Of a stretch of DNA of 64,000 nt, positions 1 to 8,894 are shown in pieces. Origin of the DNA: Actinomycetota bacterium (GTDB lineage Bacteria > Actinomycetota > Actinomycetes > Actinomycetales > Dermatophilaceae); the NCBI GenBank assembly GCA_020161845.1, contig JAIUNK010000005.1, forward strand, positions 62,001 to 126,000, in the 5' to 3' direction. The position numbers were made by a program, and so were the translations under genes. A model generated the notes under the pieces. It searched no databases and was not told the origin of the DNA. It saw only the letters and a program-made list of their open reading frames with translations. How positions within the stretch are numbered: the first letter of the stretch is position 1; each line of letters starts with the position of its first letter.

Positions 1-1
1 T

Positions 2-52
2 GTCCCGACCGAGCCGCTCGACCCCGGCCCCGCCGACGAAGGAGTCCTCTGA
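2..52 (+). CDS. C-terminal tail of an upstream gene (partial, tentative)
   Basis: An open frame runs from the left edge to a TGA at 50-52 and would end in ...DPGPADEGVL. Its stop overlaps the iolD start as TGATG, which is typical of translational coupling inside an operon. The fragment is 16 residues and too short to identify. An inositol-catabolism gene such as iolB or iolC would be the natural guess from the neighbour, but nothing in the sequence proves it. Confidence 0.35.
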   Translation, partial: VPTEPLDPGPADEGVL

Positions 53-1983
53 TGTCGCCCGCCACCGTCCGCCTCACCGTCAGCCAAGCCGTGGTGCGAT
101 TCCTCGCCAACCAATGGACCGAGCGGGACGGGGTGGAGCAGCGGCTGTTCGCGGGGGTCTACGGGATCTTCGGGCACGGAAACGTGTGCGGGGTCGGGCA
201 GGCGTTGCTGCAGGCCCAGTTGGCCGCCGGCGCGCCGGACGACGGGTCGACGCAGGCGGACCTGCCCTATTACCTCATCCGCAACGAGCAGGCCGGGGTC
301 CATGCGGCCGCGGCCTGGGCCAAGACCACGCAGCGGCTGCAGACGATTGCGATCACCACCTCGATCGGCCCGGGCGCGACCAATATGGTCACCGGCGCGG
401 CGCTGGCCACCACCAACCGCCTGCCGGTGCTGCTGCTGCCCAGTGACACCTTCGCGACGCGCTACCCGGACCCGGTGCTGCAGCAGTTGGAGCAGCCCTA
501 CGCGTACGACGTGACGGTCAACGACGCCTTCCGGCCGGTCTCGCGCTTCTTCGACCGGGTCAGCCGTCCCGAGCAGCTCATCCCGGCCCTGCTCGGGGCC
601 TGCCGCGTGCTCACCGATCCGGTAGAGACGGGTGCGGCCACGGTGTCCCTGCCGCAGGACGTGCAGGCCGAGGCGTTCGACTTCCCGGTGGAGTTCTTCC
701 GCAAGCGGGTCTGGCACGTGGGCCGGCCGGTGCCCGAGCCGGCGGCGCTGGCGCGTGCGGTCGAGGCGATCCGGTCGGCACGCCGGCCGCTCGTCGTCGC
801 GGGCGGTGGCGTGATCTACTCCGGGGCGGCCGAGGCGCTGCGCGCGTTCGCGACGGCCACCGGGATTCCGGTCGCCGACACCCAGGCCGGCAAGGGCGCG
901 ATCAACTGGGACCACGAGTGCGCCGTCGGCGGGGTCGGTTCCACGGGAAACAACGCCGCCAACACCCTGGCCCGGCAGGCCGATCTGGTCATCGGGATCG
1001 GCACCCGTTATAGCGACTTCACCACCGCCAGCCACACCGTCTTCGCCGACCCCGACGTACGCTTCGTCAACCTCAACGTGGGCAGCTTCGATGCGGCCAA
1101 GCACTCGGCGCAGATGCTGCTCGCCGACGCGCGCGAGGGTTTGCAGGCGCTGCAGCGGGAGCTGCGCGGGTGGCGCGCGGATGCTGCCTGGAGCAAGCAG
1201 GGGCAGGAGCTGTACGCCGCGTGGCAGCAGGTCGTCGACGAGTGCTACCACCGCGACCAGACCCCGCTGCCGGCTCAGACCGAGGTCTTCGGCGCGCTGA
1301 ACGAGCTGATGGGCGAGCGCGACGTGGTCATCAACGCGGCCGGCTCGATGCCCGGTGACCTGCAGACCCTGTGGCGGGCACGCACCCCGGAGCAGTACCA
1401 CCTCGAATACGCCTACTCCTGCATGGGCTATGAGATCCCCGCCGCGATCGGCGTACGGATGGCTCTCGATGAGGCCGGGCACACCGACCGCAACGTCGTC
1501 GCGATCGTCGGGGACGGCACCTATCAGATGCTGCCCGCCGAGATCGCCACCATGGTGCAGGAGGGCCTGAAGATCATCGTGGTGCTGCTGCAGAACCACG
1601 GGTTCGCCTCCATCGGCGCGCTCTCGGAGAGCCGGGGCAGTCAGCGGTTCGGCACCCGCTATCGGCGGCGCAACGCCGCCTCGGGCCGCCTGGACGGCGA
1701 GGAGGTGCCGTTCGACCTGGCCAAGAATGCTGAGAGCTGGGGCGCGCGGGTGCTGCGCTGCGACGGGATGGCCGCCTTCCGGGAGAACTTCGCACAGGCC
1801 GCGGCGGCGGGCCCGGATTCGGGGCCGGTCGTGCTCTACATCGAGACCGACCTGTTCGGCCCCAATCCGCCCGGCTGCGCCTGGTGGGACGTGCCGGTCG
1901 CGCAGGTCAGCGAGGTCGAGTCGACGGCGGCGGCGTACGCGGAGTACGTCGCCCAGAAGGCCGCCCAGCGCCACTACCTCTGA
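52..1983 (+). CDS. iolD: 3D-(3,5/4)-trihydroxycyclohexane-1,2-dione hydrolase IolD
   Basis: This is a cytoplasmic thiamine-diphosphate enzyme of 643 residues, the usual IolD length. IolD opens the ring of trihydroxycyclohexanedione in myo-inositol catabolism. The N-terminal ThDP-binding domain carries the catalytic glutamate at E79 in LIRNEQAG. A central domain follows, and the C-terminal domain has the GDGTYQM ThDP/Mg signature near residue 486 with the paired Asn in LLQNHG. The distinctive start LTVSQAVVRFLANQW is IolD-like and separates it from acetolactate synthase. GAAGGAG lies 8 bases before the ATG. No other iol gene is visible to the right, so the operon must lie to the left. Confidence 0.93.
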   Translation: MSPATVRLTVSQAVVRFLANQWTERDGVEQRLFAGVYGIFGHGNVCGVGQALLQAQLAAGAPDDGSTQADLPYYLIRNEQAGVHAAAAWAKTTQRLQTIAITTSIGPGATNMVTGAALATTNRLPVLLLPSDTFATRYPDPVLQQLEQPYAYDVTVNDAFRPVSRFFDRVSRPEQLIPALLGACRVLTDPVETGAATVSLPQDVQAEAFDFPVEFFRKRVWHVGRPVPEPAALARAVEAIRSARRPLVVAGGGVIYSGAAEALRAFATATGIPVADTQAGKGAINWDHECAVGGVGSTGNNAANTLARQADLVIGIGTRYSDFTTASHTVFADPDVRFVNLNVGSFDAAKHSAQMLLADAREGLQALQRELRGWRADAAWSKQGQELYAAWQQVVDECYHRDQTPLPAQTEVFGALNELMGERDVVINAAGSMPGDLQTLWRARTPEQYHLEYAYSCMGYEIPAAIGVRMALDEAGHTDRNVVAIVGDGTYQMLPAEIATMVQEGLKIIVVLLQNHGFASIGALSESRGSQRFGTRYRRRNAASGRLDGEEVPFDLAKNAESWGARVLRCDGMAAFRENFAQAAAAGPDSGPVVLYIETDLFGPNPPGCAWWDVPVAQVSEVESTAAAYAEYVAQKAAQRHYL

Positions 1984-1989
1984 GCGCCG

Positions 1990-3444
1990 CTATCTCTGCG
2001 CGCCACGGTCGCGAAGGCCCGAATCGGGGCGGCGGCGCAGGTCCAGGACCGCCACCAGCAGGGCGGCCAGCGTGGCGAGCGCGATCGCCGCGAAGCCGGC
2101 GTCGAAGCCCGCCAGGACGCCGACCCCGGCGGCCACCGCGAAGTACACCCCGGTGATGGTGGCCGTCCCGATGGCCGTGCCGATCCGCTCGACCGTGTAC
2201 TTCGCCCCGGCCGCGCTCCCCGCCCGATGCGTGGGCACGTCGAGCAACGTGAGCATCTGATTCGGCGGATTCGCCGCGCCCATCCCGAAACCGTTGAGCA
2301 GCAACGGAACCGCCAGCCACCAGAAGCTCACCCCGGCCTCGATGAGGTGCGCGACCGCGATGCTGGCCACGGTCCCGGCGACCAGTAGCACCAGGCCCAG
2401 CACGATCACCGACCGACCGCGGGCGATGACGTGCCGACCCGCCCACGCCGACCCCACCGCGGCGGCTAGCGCGTTCGGCAGCCCGACCAGTCCGGTCTGC
2501 AGCGCCGTGGCGTTCAGATGGGTCTGCAGATAGAGCGCCAACACCACGAAGGTCGTGGTCTGCCCGAGCAACAGGAAGCCGGACATCACCGTGCCGTATG
2601 CGAACGACCCCGTGGCGAACAGAGCCGGGTCGACCATCGGGTCCCGGCCCCGGGCGGCGTACCGGCGTTCCCACCCCAACCACGCGCGCGCCAGCACCGG
2701 AGCTGCCGCCAGCAGCAGCCAGGCCGGCCAGGACCGCAGCACGAACGGCACCATCACCGCCAGCACCGCCGCGACCAGCAGCACCGACCCGACCGGATCC
2801 AGGTCGATTCGCGAACCGGGCCGCAATCGAGCGGATCGCTCCAGCGGCAGCCAGGCCACCGCGAGGGCCATCGCGACCAGGCCGATGGGCAGGTAAATCA
2901 GGAAGGCCCCCCGCCAGCCCGTGCCGGGGCCGAGCCAGGCGATGATCCCGCCGGCCAGCAGCGGACCCACCGCGACCGCCACGCTGATCACCATGCCGAA
3001 CGCGGCGAAGGCCTTCGCCCGGCCGGGGCCGTCGAAGTGTTCCTGGATCATCCCCGGGATCTGCGGGTTGAACAGGCCCGCGCCGAGGCCTTGGGCGACC
3101 CGGGCGAGGTTGAGCAGCATCGGGGTGGTCGCGACCCCGCACGCCAGCGAGCCGAGCAGGAAGACGACGAGGCCGGCGAGGAACACCGGTCCGCGGCCCA
3201 GCACGTCGCCGGCGCGCCCGGCCGGGACCAGGCAGACCCCGAAGGCCAGCGCGTAGCCCGAGAGCACCCACTGCAGATCGGCCGTCCCGGCGTGCAACTG
3301 CTCCGCGATCGTCGGCAGCGTCACGTTCACCGCGGACACGGCCATCAGGGCCATGCCGAGCGGCAGGAGCAGCACGACCAGGATCCGCACTCGGTGATAG
3401 ACCCGGTCGCTGCCCTCGACGCGGATCTCGTGACGCTGCGGCAC
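1990..3444 (-). CDS. MFS drug/proton antiporter, DHA2 (EmrB/QacA) type
   Basis: This 484-residue integral membrane protein has about 14 hydrophobic helices, which fits the 14-helix DHA2 family. Those transporters export drugs, dyes or metabolites in exchange for protons. Family marks include the first-helix segment SAVNVTLPTIAEQL, the motif-A-like loop GRAGDVLGRGPVF after helix 2, and motif C-like glycines near GPLLAGGIIAWLGPG. The gene converges on iolD with only 6 bases between the stops. The start is the ATG at 3444; a longer frame to 3505 has no helix-forming sequence and was not used. The substrate cannot be read from the sequence. Confidence 0.85.
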   Translation of the reverse strand: MPQRHEIRVEGSDRVYHRVRILVVLLLPLGMALMAVSAVNVTLPTIAEQLHAGTADLQWVLSGYALAFGVCLVPAGRAGDVLGRGPVFLAGLVVFLLGSLACGVATTPMLLNLARVAQGLGAGLFNPQIPGMIQEHFDGPGRAKAFAAFGMVISVAVAVGPLLAGGIIAWLGPGTGWRGAFLIYLPIGLVAMALAVAWLPLERSARLRPGSRIDLDPVGSVLLVAAVLAVMVPFVLRSWPAWLLLAAAPVLARAWLGWERRYAARGRDPMVDPALFATGSFAYGTVMSGFLLLGQTTTFVVLALYLQTHLNATALQTGLVGLPNALAAAVGSAWAGRHVIARGRSVIVLGLVLLVAGTVASIAVAHLIEAGVSFWWLAVPLLLNGFGMGAANPPNQMLTLLDVPTHRAGSAAGAKYTVERIGTAIGTATITGVYFAVAAGVGVLAGFDAGFAAIALATLAALLVAVLDLRRRPDSGLRDRGAQR

Positions 3445-3511
3445 CCCTCAGTTCTACCGGTCGGTCCCGAGTTACGGGGCGCGAAAGACGGTGTGGGGCT
3501 GGCACAGGGCG

Positions 3512-3539
3512 CGTACGCCGTGCGTCGTACGCCGTGCGT
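3512..3539. repeat. Tandem 14-bp duplication
   Basis: Two perfect adjacent copies of CGTACGCCGTGCGT lie at 3512-3525 and 3526-3539. They sit between the divergently transcribed MFS exporter and the molybdate operon. No function is evident; an operator is possible. Confidence 0.7.
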
Positions 3540-3668
3540 GAGGTCGTCCAGATTCAGCCCCTGGACGTCGGCCTATCCGGTGCTGGGCATCGCCCGGGCG
3601 GGGGCTCGACGCCGCGGATCAGTGCTGAATCGCCGCAGAACGACCGCACGCACGGATGTTAACGTGAC

Positions 3669-4091
3669 ATGGTGACGCAATTGCGGATATCTGAGGCGGC
3701 CCTCCTGATGGGGGTCAGCGACGACACCATGCGTCGGTGGGTCGACGCGGGCCGGCTGAGCGCGCAGCGCGACGATGCCGGTCGGCGGGTCGTCGACGGT
3801 GCGGAGCTGGCCCGGTTCGCGCAGGACCAGTACGCCGACCGCGACCCCGAGCGCTCCGCCGGACACGACCGCCGCCGCTCGGCCCGCAACCAGTTCACCG
3901 GCCTGGTGACCCGGATCGCCTCCGACCCGGTGATGAGCCAGGTCGAACTCCAATGCGGCCCCTATCGGGTCGTCGCGCTGATCTCCACCGAGGCCGTCCG
4001 CGACCTGGGCCTGGAGCCGGGGTCCCTGGCGACGGCGCTGGTCAAGGCCACCAATGTCAGCATCGAGACCCCGGGAGGCGTTCGTGGCTAG
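3669..4091 (+). CDS. HTH and molybdate-binding (TOBE/Mop) domain protein
   Basis: The 140-residue protein has an N-terminal winged-helix/MerR-excisionase type HTH (RISEAALLMGVSDDTMRRWVD, about residues 6-26). A C-terminal Mop/TOBE domain follows (about 72-134, from NQFTGLVTRIASDP to KATNVSIETP). TOBE domains bind oxyanions such as molybdate, so this is probably a cytoplasmic molybdate sensor. It is the first gene of a run with modA, modB and modC and overlaps modA by 8 bases, so it probably controls or reports on that operon. No ribosome site precedes the ATG. A TAACGT at 3660-3665 would suit a leaderless transcript, possibly from the GTG at 3672. Confidence 0.8.
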   Translation: MVTQLRISEAALLMGVSDDTMRRWVDAGRLSAQRDDAGRRVVDGAELARFAQDQYADRDPERSAGHDRRRSARNQFTGLVTRIASDPVMSQVELQCGPYRVVALISTEAVRDLGLEPGSLATALVKATNVSIETPGGVRG

Positions 4092-4881
4092 GCCGTCCAC
4101 CCGGCTGGCCCTCCTCGCCGTTCTCGGGGCCGGGCTCCTGGCCGGCTGCGCCCCGGCGGGCAGCGGCACCGGCGCCAGCCCAGGCGCTAGCAGCGGCACC
4201 GGCGCCGGCACCGGCGCGCGGCCGGACCCGGTCACGGTCTTCGCGGCGGCGTCGCTGAAAGACTCCTTCGGCCAGATCGCCAAGGATCACCCGGAGCTGA
4301 CCGTCCGATTCTCCTTCGACGGCTCCAACAGCCTGCTGGACCAGTTGGCCGGTGGGGCCAGGGCCGACGTCTTCGCCTCGGCCGACGCCACCACCATGGA
4401 CTCCGCCGTCGGCAAGGGCCTGATCGACGGATCGCCGCGGGTCTTCGCCAAGAACGTCCTGGTGCTCATCGTGCCGGCCGACAACCCCGGCCGGATCACC
4501 GGCCTGAACGACACGCTGACCGGAAAGCGGCTGGTCGTCTGCGCGGTCGGCGTACCCTGCGGCAATGCCACCACGACCCTGGCCAGCAGCCTCGGCGTCA
4601 CCCTGCGGCCCGTCTCGCAGGAGACCAAGGTGACCGACGTGCGGGGCAAGGTCGAATCGGGTGAGGCCGACGCCGGTCTGGTCTACGCGACCGACGCCAA
4701 GGCCGCCGGCGCCAAGGTGCAGACCATCGCGGTGCCGGGCGCCGAGAAGGTGGTCAACGAGTACCCGATCGCGATCGTGGCTGGCGCCCGGAACCGCGAC
4801 GGCGGCCAGGCGTTCATCGACGCGGTCCGATCCGAGAAGGGTCGGGCGGTGCTGACCGCCGCCGGCTTCCAGGCCCCGTGA
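4084..4881 (+). CDS. modA: Molybdate ABC transporter substrate-binding lipoprotein ModA
   Basis: This is the extracytoplasmic binding protein that captures molybdate or tungstate for the ModBC channel. The GTG at 4084 is preferred because GGGAGGCG lies just upstream and the resulting N-terminus is a short lipoprotein signal ending in the lipobox LLAGC. An in-frame ATG at 4054 would add ten charged residues before it. A Gly/Ser/Thr linker of about 30 residues precedes the mature domain. ModA marks are VFAAASLKDSF, FSFDGSNSLLDQL, ADVFASAD and the VYATDAKAAG segment. It overlaps the upstream HTH-TOBE gene and couples to modB by a GTGA overlap. Confidence 0.93.
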   Translation: MARPSTRLALLAVLGAGLLAGCAPAGSGTGASPGASSGTGAGTGARPDPVTVFAAASLKDSFGQIAKDHPELTVRFSFDGSNSLLDQLAGGARADVFASADATTMDSAVGKGLIDGSPRVFAKNVLVLIVPADNPGRITGLNDTLTGKRLVVCAVGVPCGNATTTLASSLGVTLRPVSQETKVTDVRGKVESGEADAGLVYATDAKAAGAKVQTIAVPGAEKVVNEYPIAIVAGARNRDGGQAFIDAVRSEKGRAVLTAAGFQAP

Positions 4882-5690
4882 CGCGACGCCGCGCCGAGGG
4901 ACCGGCGGTGCCGCGTTGGCTGTGGCTGCCGGGCGGGTTGGCCCTGGCGTTCGTCGCCGGACCGCTGCTCGGCATCGCCGTCCGCATCCCGTGGGCGGAC
5001 GTCCCCGCCCTGCTCACCGCGGAGAGCTCGATCGACGCGCTGCGCCTGAGCCTGCTCACCTGCCTGGCCGCCACGGCGCTGAGCCTGCTGCTGGGCCTGC
5101 CCCTGGCCGTGCTGCTTGCTCGAGCCAGCGGTCGCTGGGCCGGGGCCGCCCGCACGCTCGTCACGATCCCGTTGGTGCTGCCCCCCGTCGTGGCCGGGCT
5201 CGCCCTGCTCACGACGCTGGGTCGGCGCGGCGTGCTCGGCTCGTACCTGTCGGCATGGGGCATCGAGATCGGGTTCACGACGGTAGCCGTGGTCGTCGCG
5301 CAGACCTTCGTGGCGATGCCCTATCTGATCACCGCGGTCGACGGGGCGCTGCGCTCGACCGGTACGGCGTACGAGCAGGTCGCCGCCACCCTGGGCGCGA
5401 CCCCCACCCACGTCCTGCGCCGCGTCACGCTGCCGCTGATGCTCCCGGCGGTCGCCTCCGGCACCGCGCTCGCCTTCGCCCGGGCGCTCGGGGAGTTCGG
5501 GGCGACGCTGACCTTCGCCGGTTCGCTGCAAGGGGTGACCCGGACGCTCCCGCTGGAGATCTACCTGCAGCGGGAGAGCGACACCGACGCCGCACTCGCC
5601 CTCGCGCTGGTGCTGATCCTGCTCGCGGGCGCCACGGTCGGGGTGACCACGTGGGTGGCCCGGCGGACCACCGGCCGGGTGCGCTCGTGA
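4878..5690 (+). CDS. modB: Molybdate ABC transporter permease ModB
   Basis: The 270-residue inner-membrane permease has six or so helices and forms the channel of the molybdate importer. The EAA loop that contacts the ATPase is visible as YEQVAATLGATPTHVLRRVTLP, about residues 171-192, followed by the characteristic ALGEFGATLTFAGS. The start codon GTG at 4878 overlaps the modA stop, and its own stop overlaps modC in the same way, so modA, modB and modC should be translated in fixed ratio. Length is at the long end for ModB because of a short charged N-terminal leader. Confidence 0.93.
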   Translation: MTRRRAEGPAVPRWLWLPGGLALAFVAGPLLGIAVRIPWADVPALLTAESSIDALRLSLLTCLAATALSLLLGLPLAVLLARASGRWAGAARTLVTIPLVLPPVVAGLALLTTLGRRGVLGSYLSAWGIEIGFTTVAVVVAQTFVAMPYLITAVDGALRSTGTAYEQVAATLGATPTHVLRRVTLPLMLPAVASGTALAFARALGEFGATLTFAGSLQGVTRTLPLEIYLQRESDTDAALALALVLILLAGATVGVTTWVARRTTGRVRS

Positions 5691-6934
5691 CCAGCCGCCC
5701 GACCCGGCCCCGCGCCCCGGATTCGGCTGGCTCGGCTGGTCCGGCCGGCTCGGCTGGTCCGGCGCTGGCGGTCCACGCCGCCGTCGCCGGTCGCGGTCAG
5801 CAGTGGGATCTCGACGTGCCCAGCGGCACCGTGGTCGCGCTCGTCGGGCCCAACGGCAGCGGCAAGTCCTCGCTGCTGCGGTGCGTCACCGGTCAGCTGC
5901 GCCCGAGCGGCGGCACGGTGCAGATCGACGGGGGCACGATGAGCGGCCCGGGGCGATTCGTCCCGGTACATCGCCGCCGCCTCGCGGTCCTGGAGCAGCG
6001 GCCCCTGCTGTTGCCGCACCTGAGCGTGCGCGAGAACGTCGCGTTCGGATTGCGGGCCAGCGGGATGCGTCGCGGGCCGGCGCGAGCGCGTGCCGAGGCG
6101 GCGCTGTACGCCGTGAGCTGCGGCGATCTCGCCGACCGGCGTGCCTGGCAGCTCTCCGGCGGCCAGGCGCAACGGGTCGCCCTGGCCCGGGCCCTGGTCA
6201 CCGAACCGCGCCTGCTGCTGCTCGACGAACCGATGGCCGCCCTCGACGTGAGCGCCGCCCCCGCCGTGCGGTCGCTGCTGCGCGATGTGCTGGCCCCGGC
6301 CGACGGCCCCCGGCGTACCGCCCTGCTCGTCACCCACGACGTCATCGACGTGCTCGCGCTGGCCGACCACATCGCGCTGGTCCAGGACGGGCGCATCGCC
6401 GCGCAGGGGCCGGTCGAGGAGATGCTGGCGCGCCCGAGGACGCCGTTCCTGGCCGACCTGGTCGGGGTGAACCTGGTGTCCGGTACGGCGTGCGGGCCGG
6501 ACACCCTGCAGGTCGGCGCGAGCATCGGCATCGGCGAGAGCCCCGACGTCAGCGCGAGCCCCGGCATCAGCGCGAGCACCGGCATCAGCACCAGCACCGC
6601 CGTCGGCGCGGGCACCGGCGCGGCACGTCTGGTGGGGGTCGCGGCCGACCGTCCCTTGGTCGCGGGCCGGCATGCGCTGGCCGCCTTCCCGCCCGCCGCG
6701 GTCTCGGTGCACCTGGTCGACCCCGGCGGCAGCCCCCGCAACCACCTCGCCGGCGTGGTCGCCACCGTTGAGCCGCGCGGGACGCTGGTCCGGGTGACGG
6801 CCCGGCTGGCCGGGACCGACGTGGGCGTCGGCGCCGACGTCACCGCCGCGGCGGCGGTCGAACTGGACCTGCGGCCGGGCCTCGCCGTACGGCTCGTCGT
6901 CAAGGCCACCCAGGTGACGCTGTACGAGCGCTGA
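5687..6934 (+). CDS. modC: Molybdate ABC transporter ATP-binding protein ModC
   Basis: The 415-residue ATPase drives molybdate import. Walker A is GPNGSGKSS, the signature is LSGGQAQRVALARAL, Walker B is LLLLDEPMAALD and the switch His is in VTHDV. A Mop/TOBE domain ends the protein (from HLAGVVATVEPRGTL to KATQVTLYER). Two features are unusual: a Gly/Ser/Ala/Pro repeat in the first 30 residues, and a roughly 35-residue Ser/Ala/Gly/Thr linker (around 6521-6625) between the ATPase and TOBE domains. Both are coded by short DNA repeats. The GTG at 5687 overlaps the modB stop. Confidence 0.92.
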   Translation: MTSRPTRPRAPDSAGSAGPAGSAGPALAVHAAVAGRGQQWDLDVPSGTVVALVGPNGSGKSSLLRCVTGQLRPSGGTVQIDGGTMSGPGRFVPVHRRRLAVLEQRPLLLPHLSVRENVAFGLRASGMRRGPARARAEAALYAVSCGDLADRRAWQLSGGQAQRVALARALVTEPRLLLLDEPMAALDVSAAPAVRSLLRDVLAPADGPRRTALLVTHDVIDVLALADHIALVQDGRIAAQGPVEEMLARPRTPFLADLVGVNLVSGTACGPDTLQVGASIGIGESPDVSASPGISASTGISTSTAVGAGTGAARLVGVAADRPLVAGRHALAAFPPAAVSVHLVDPGGSPRNHLAGVVATVEPRGTLVRVTARLAGTDVGVGADVTAAAAVELDLRPGLAVRLVVKATQVTLYER

Positions 6935-6992
6935 GGACGGGCCGGCGGTGGGCCGGGGCGTCGGCCGCAGCCGTGGCGGTGCCGGTGGTTGC

Positions 6993-8276
6993 TCAGTTAA
7001 TCGGCGAGGCCTGCAGCTTCGCGGTGGCCGCGTGGCTGGCGCCGCCGGCGTCGGTCCAGCTCACCCTTACCTCATCGCCGACCGCATGGGCGACGATCGC
7101 CGCCTGCAGGGCCGCGCCGTCGGCGACCGGCGTGCCGTCCACCGCGGTGATGGTCGAGCCCTCGGTGATCCCCGCCGCCGCGGCGGCGCTGGAGTCGGTG
7201 ACCGCCTGGACCACCGCGCCGGACGCTCCGGACGCGCCCGAGGTGCCGTCGCCCTGCGGGGCCGAGTCCGGGTCGCGGCCCGGCAGGTTCGAGGTGCCGG
7301 CCCGGTTCGAGGGCCCCACCTGCACCCCGAGCACGGCCTTCGGGCCGACCCGGACCGTACCGTTGGTCTTGCCCGCCTTGATCTGGTCGGCGATGCTGAC
7401 CGCCTGCTGGATCGGAACGGCGAAGCCCTCCGGCGCGCCGCCGGAGGAGGCGGCCGTGTTGATGCCCATCACCTCGCCCTGGGCGTCGAACAGCGGGCCG
7501 CCCGAATAGCCGGGGACGACCGCGGCATTGGTGCGGATCAGCCCGGTCAACGCATGCGCGGGGCTGGTCTCGTCGGCCGATACCCGGATGTCGTCGTCGA
7601 GCTGCTGAACCGTCCCGGTGACCTGGTAGAGCTTGTCCCGGCCACCGCCATTGCCCACCGCCGTGACGGCCTGGCCGATCGTGACGTCGTCCCGATCGAT
7701 CGTCACCGGGGTCAGATCCTGGGCGTCGCTGAGCCGCAGCAGGGCCACGTCATGGGTCTGATCGGCGCCGACGACCGTGGCCCGGTAGGCCTTCCCGGTG
7801 TCCGCCACCGTGACTTTGAGCGCCGAGGTGCCGCGCACCACGTGGTAGTTCGTCAGCGCGTAACCGTCCGCCGACAGAACCATCCCGGTCCCCGCGGAGG
7901 TGCCGCCGTCGCTGCTGCCGAGGCCCGGAACGGTGCCGTCGATCAGGAGCACGCCCGGTGCCGAGTTGACCGCGGTGCCCGACGTGGAGCCCCGGCCCTG
8001 ACCATAGGGTCGGCCCTGGCGCCCGCCGTACGGCGTGGTCTGGCTGCCGTCCGAAGGGGCGGCCGACCCGTCCAGCCCCGAGCCGGAGCCGCCCGACCCG
8101 CTGCGGTCCGGCAGCGCCTCGGCGTCCGTGCGTGCTGCGGGCAGCGTCGCGGTGACCGTGGCGGGGTGGACGGTGTGGCCGACGTAGGCGAACGCGGCGA
8201 CGGGCGGTACGGCGAGCGCGACCGCGGCCGCAGCGACCACGGCGGGGCGACGGGCGGGCGATCCCGAGACTGACAT
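6993..8276 (-). CDS. Secreted or membrane-anchored HtrA-type serine protease with PDZ domain
   Basis: The 427-residue protein has an N-terminal signal anchor (about residues 10-32), a Gly/Ser/Pro-rich linker, a trypsin-like domain and a C-terminal PDZ domain (GSTITAVDGTPVADG). The catalytic triad is visible: His in TNYHVVRG (near 143), Asp in THDVALLRL (near 175) and Ser in GYSGGPLF (near 257). Most relatives read GNSGGP; here Asn is Tyr. HtrA/DegP proteases degrade misfolded envelope proteins. The ATG at 8276 has a strong AGGAGGTC site, so a longer frame to 8453 is rejected. It lies 64 bases downstream of rpiB on the same strand. Confidence 0.88.
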   Translation of the reverse strand: MSVSGSPARRPAVVAAAAVALAVPPVAAFAYVGHTVHPATVTATLPAARTDAEALPDRSGSGGSGSGLDGSAAPSDGSQTTPYGGRQGRPYGQGRGSTSGTAVNSAPGVLLIDGTVPGLGSSDGGTSAGTGMVLSADGYALTNYHVVRGTSALKVTVADTGKAYRATVVGADQTHDVALLRLSDAQDLTPVTIDRDDVTIGQAVTAVGNGGGRDKLYQVTGTVQQLDDDIRVSADETSPAHALTGLIRTNAAVVPGYSGGPLFDAQGEVMGINTAASSGGAPEGFAVPIQQAVSIADQIKAGKTNGTVRVGPKAVLGVQVGPSNRAGTSNLPGRDPDSAPQGDGTSGASGASGAVVQAVTDSSAAAAAGITEGSTITAVDGTPVADGAALQAAIVAHAVGDEVRVSWTDAGGASHAATAKLQASPIN

Positions 8277-8340
8277 GCTTGACCTCCTGGGCGACTGGTT
8301 CCAGGAAACCTCGCCGCGATGTGCGGTTGCTTCGCCGTTC

Positions 8341-8814
8341 CTATGACTTTGCTGGATGCGACGCGGCCGGACCGGCCGGCTCGGTGACGTCCTCGATCTT
8401 GGCGATTCGACCGGCGTGCCGGCCGCCCTCGAAGGTGGCGGTGAGGAACTCATCGACGATCATCGCGGCGTATTCCGGCGCCACGATCCGCCCACCCATG
8501 GCGAGCATGTTGGCGTCATTGTGCTGCCGGGACAGCCGCGCCGAGTAGGGCTCCGACACGATCGCGCACCGGATGCCGGCGACCTTGTTGGCCGCGATGC
8601 CGATGCCGATGCCCGTGCCGCACATCACGATGCCCCGGTCCACCTCGCCCGCGACGACGGCGTGGGCGACGCGATGACCGTAGTCGGGGTAGTCCGCCCG
8701 GTCCGGGGTATGCGTGCCGAAATCGACGACCTCGTGGCCGAGTTCCTCGACGTGGGCCATGACGGCCACCTTCAGTGCATAGGCGCCGTGGTCGTTGCCG
8801 AGTCCGATCCTCAT
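8341..8814 (-). CDS. rpiB: Ribose-5-phosphate isomerase B
   Basis: RpiB interconverts ribose 5-phosphate and ribulose 5-phosphate in the pentose phosphate pathway. The 157-residue cytoplasmic protein has all family marks: GNDHGAYALK at the N-terminus, the catalytic Cys65 in VMCGTGIGIGI, and the phosphate-binding HNDANMLAMGGR. The C-terminal EGGRHAGRIAKI is also typical of actinobacterial RpiB. No ribosome site precedes the ATG. TACGCT at 8821-8826 (minus strand) ends 6 bases before it, so the transcript may be leaderless. RpiB sometimes acts on other aldose phosphates, which cannot be excluded. Confidence 0.94.
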   Translation of the reverse strand: MRIGLGNDHGAYALKVAVMAHVEELGHEVVDFGTHTPDRADYPDYGHRVAHAVVAGEVDRGIVMCGTGIGIGIAANKVAGIRCAIVSEPYSARLSRQHNDANMLAMGGRIVAPEYAAMIVDEFLTATFEGGRHAGRIAKIEDVTEPAGPAASHPAKS

Positions 8815-8863
8815 GGGCCCAGCGTACGAGGGGGTCGGTCATCGCGTCCGCGCGGACCTTGCC

Positions 8864-8882
8864 CCAGGGCGTTAACGCCTGG
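8864..8882. promoter_or_regulatory. Candidate operator: palindrome GGCGTTAACGCC
   Basis: A perfect 12-bp palindrome (8868-8879) is extended by further near-symmetry on each side. It lies in the 80-bp gap between the divergent rpiB and the small CDS at 8895. The position suits a repressor site or a short hairpin in the 5' leader of the small gene. Confidence 0.45.
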
Positions 8883-8894
8883 AATCCTGGGCGG

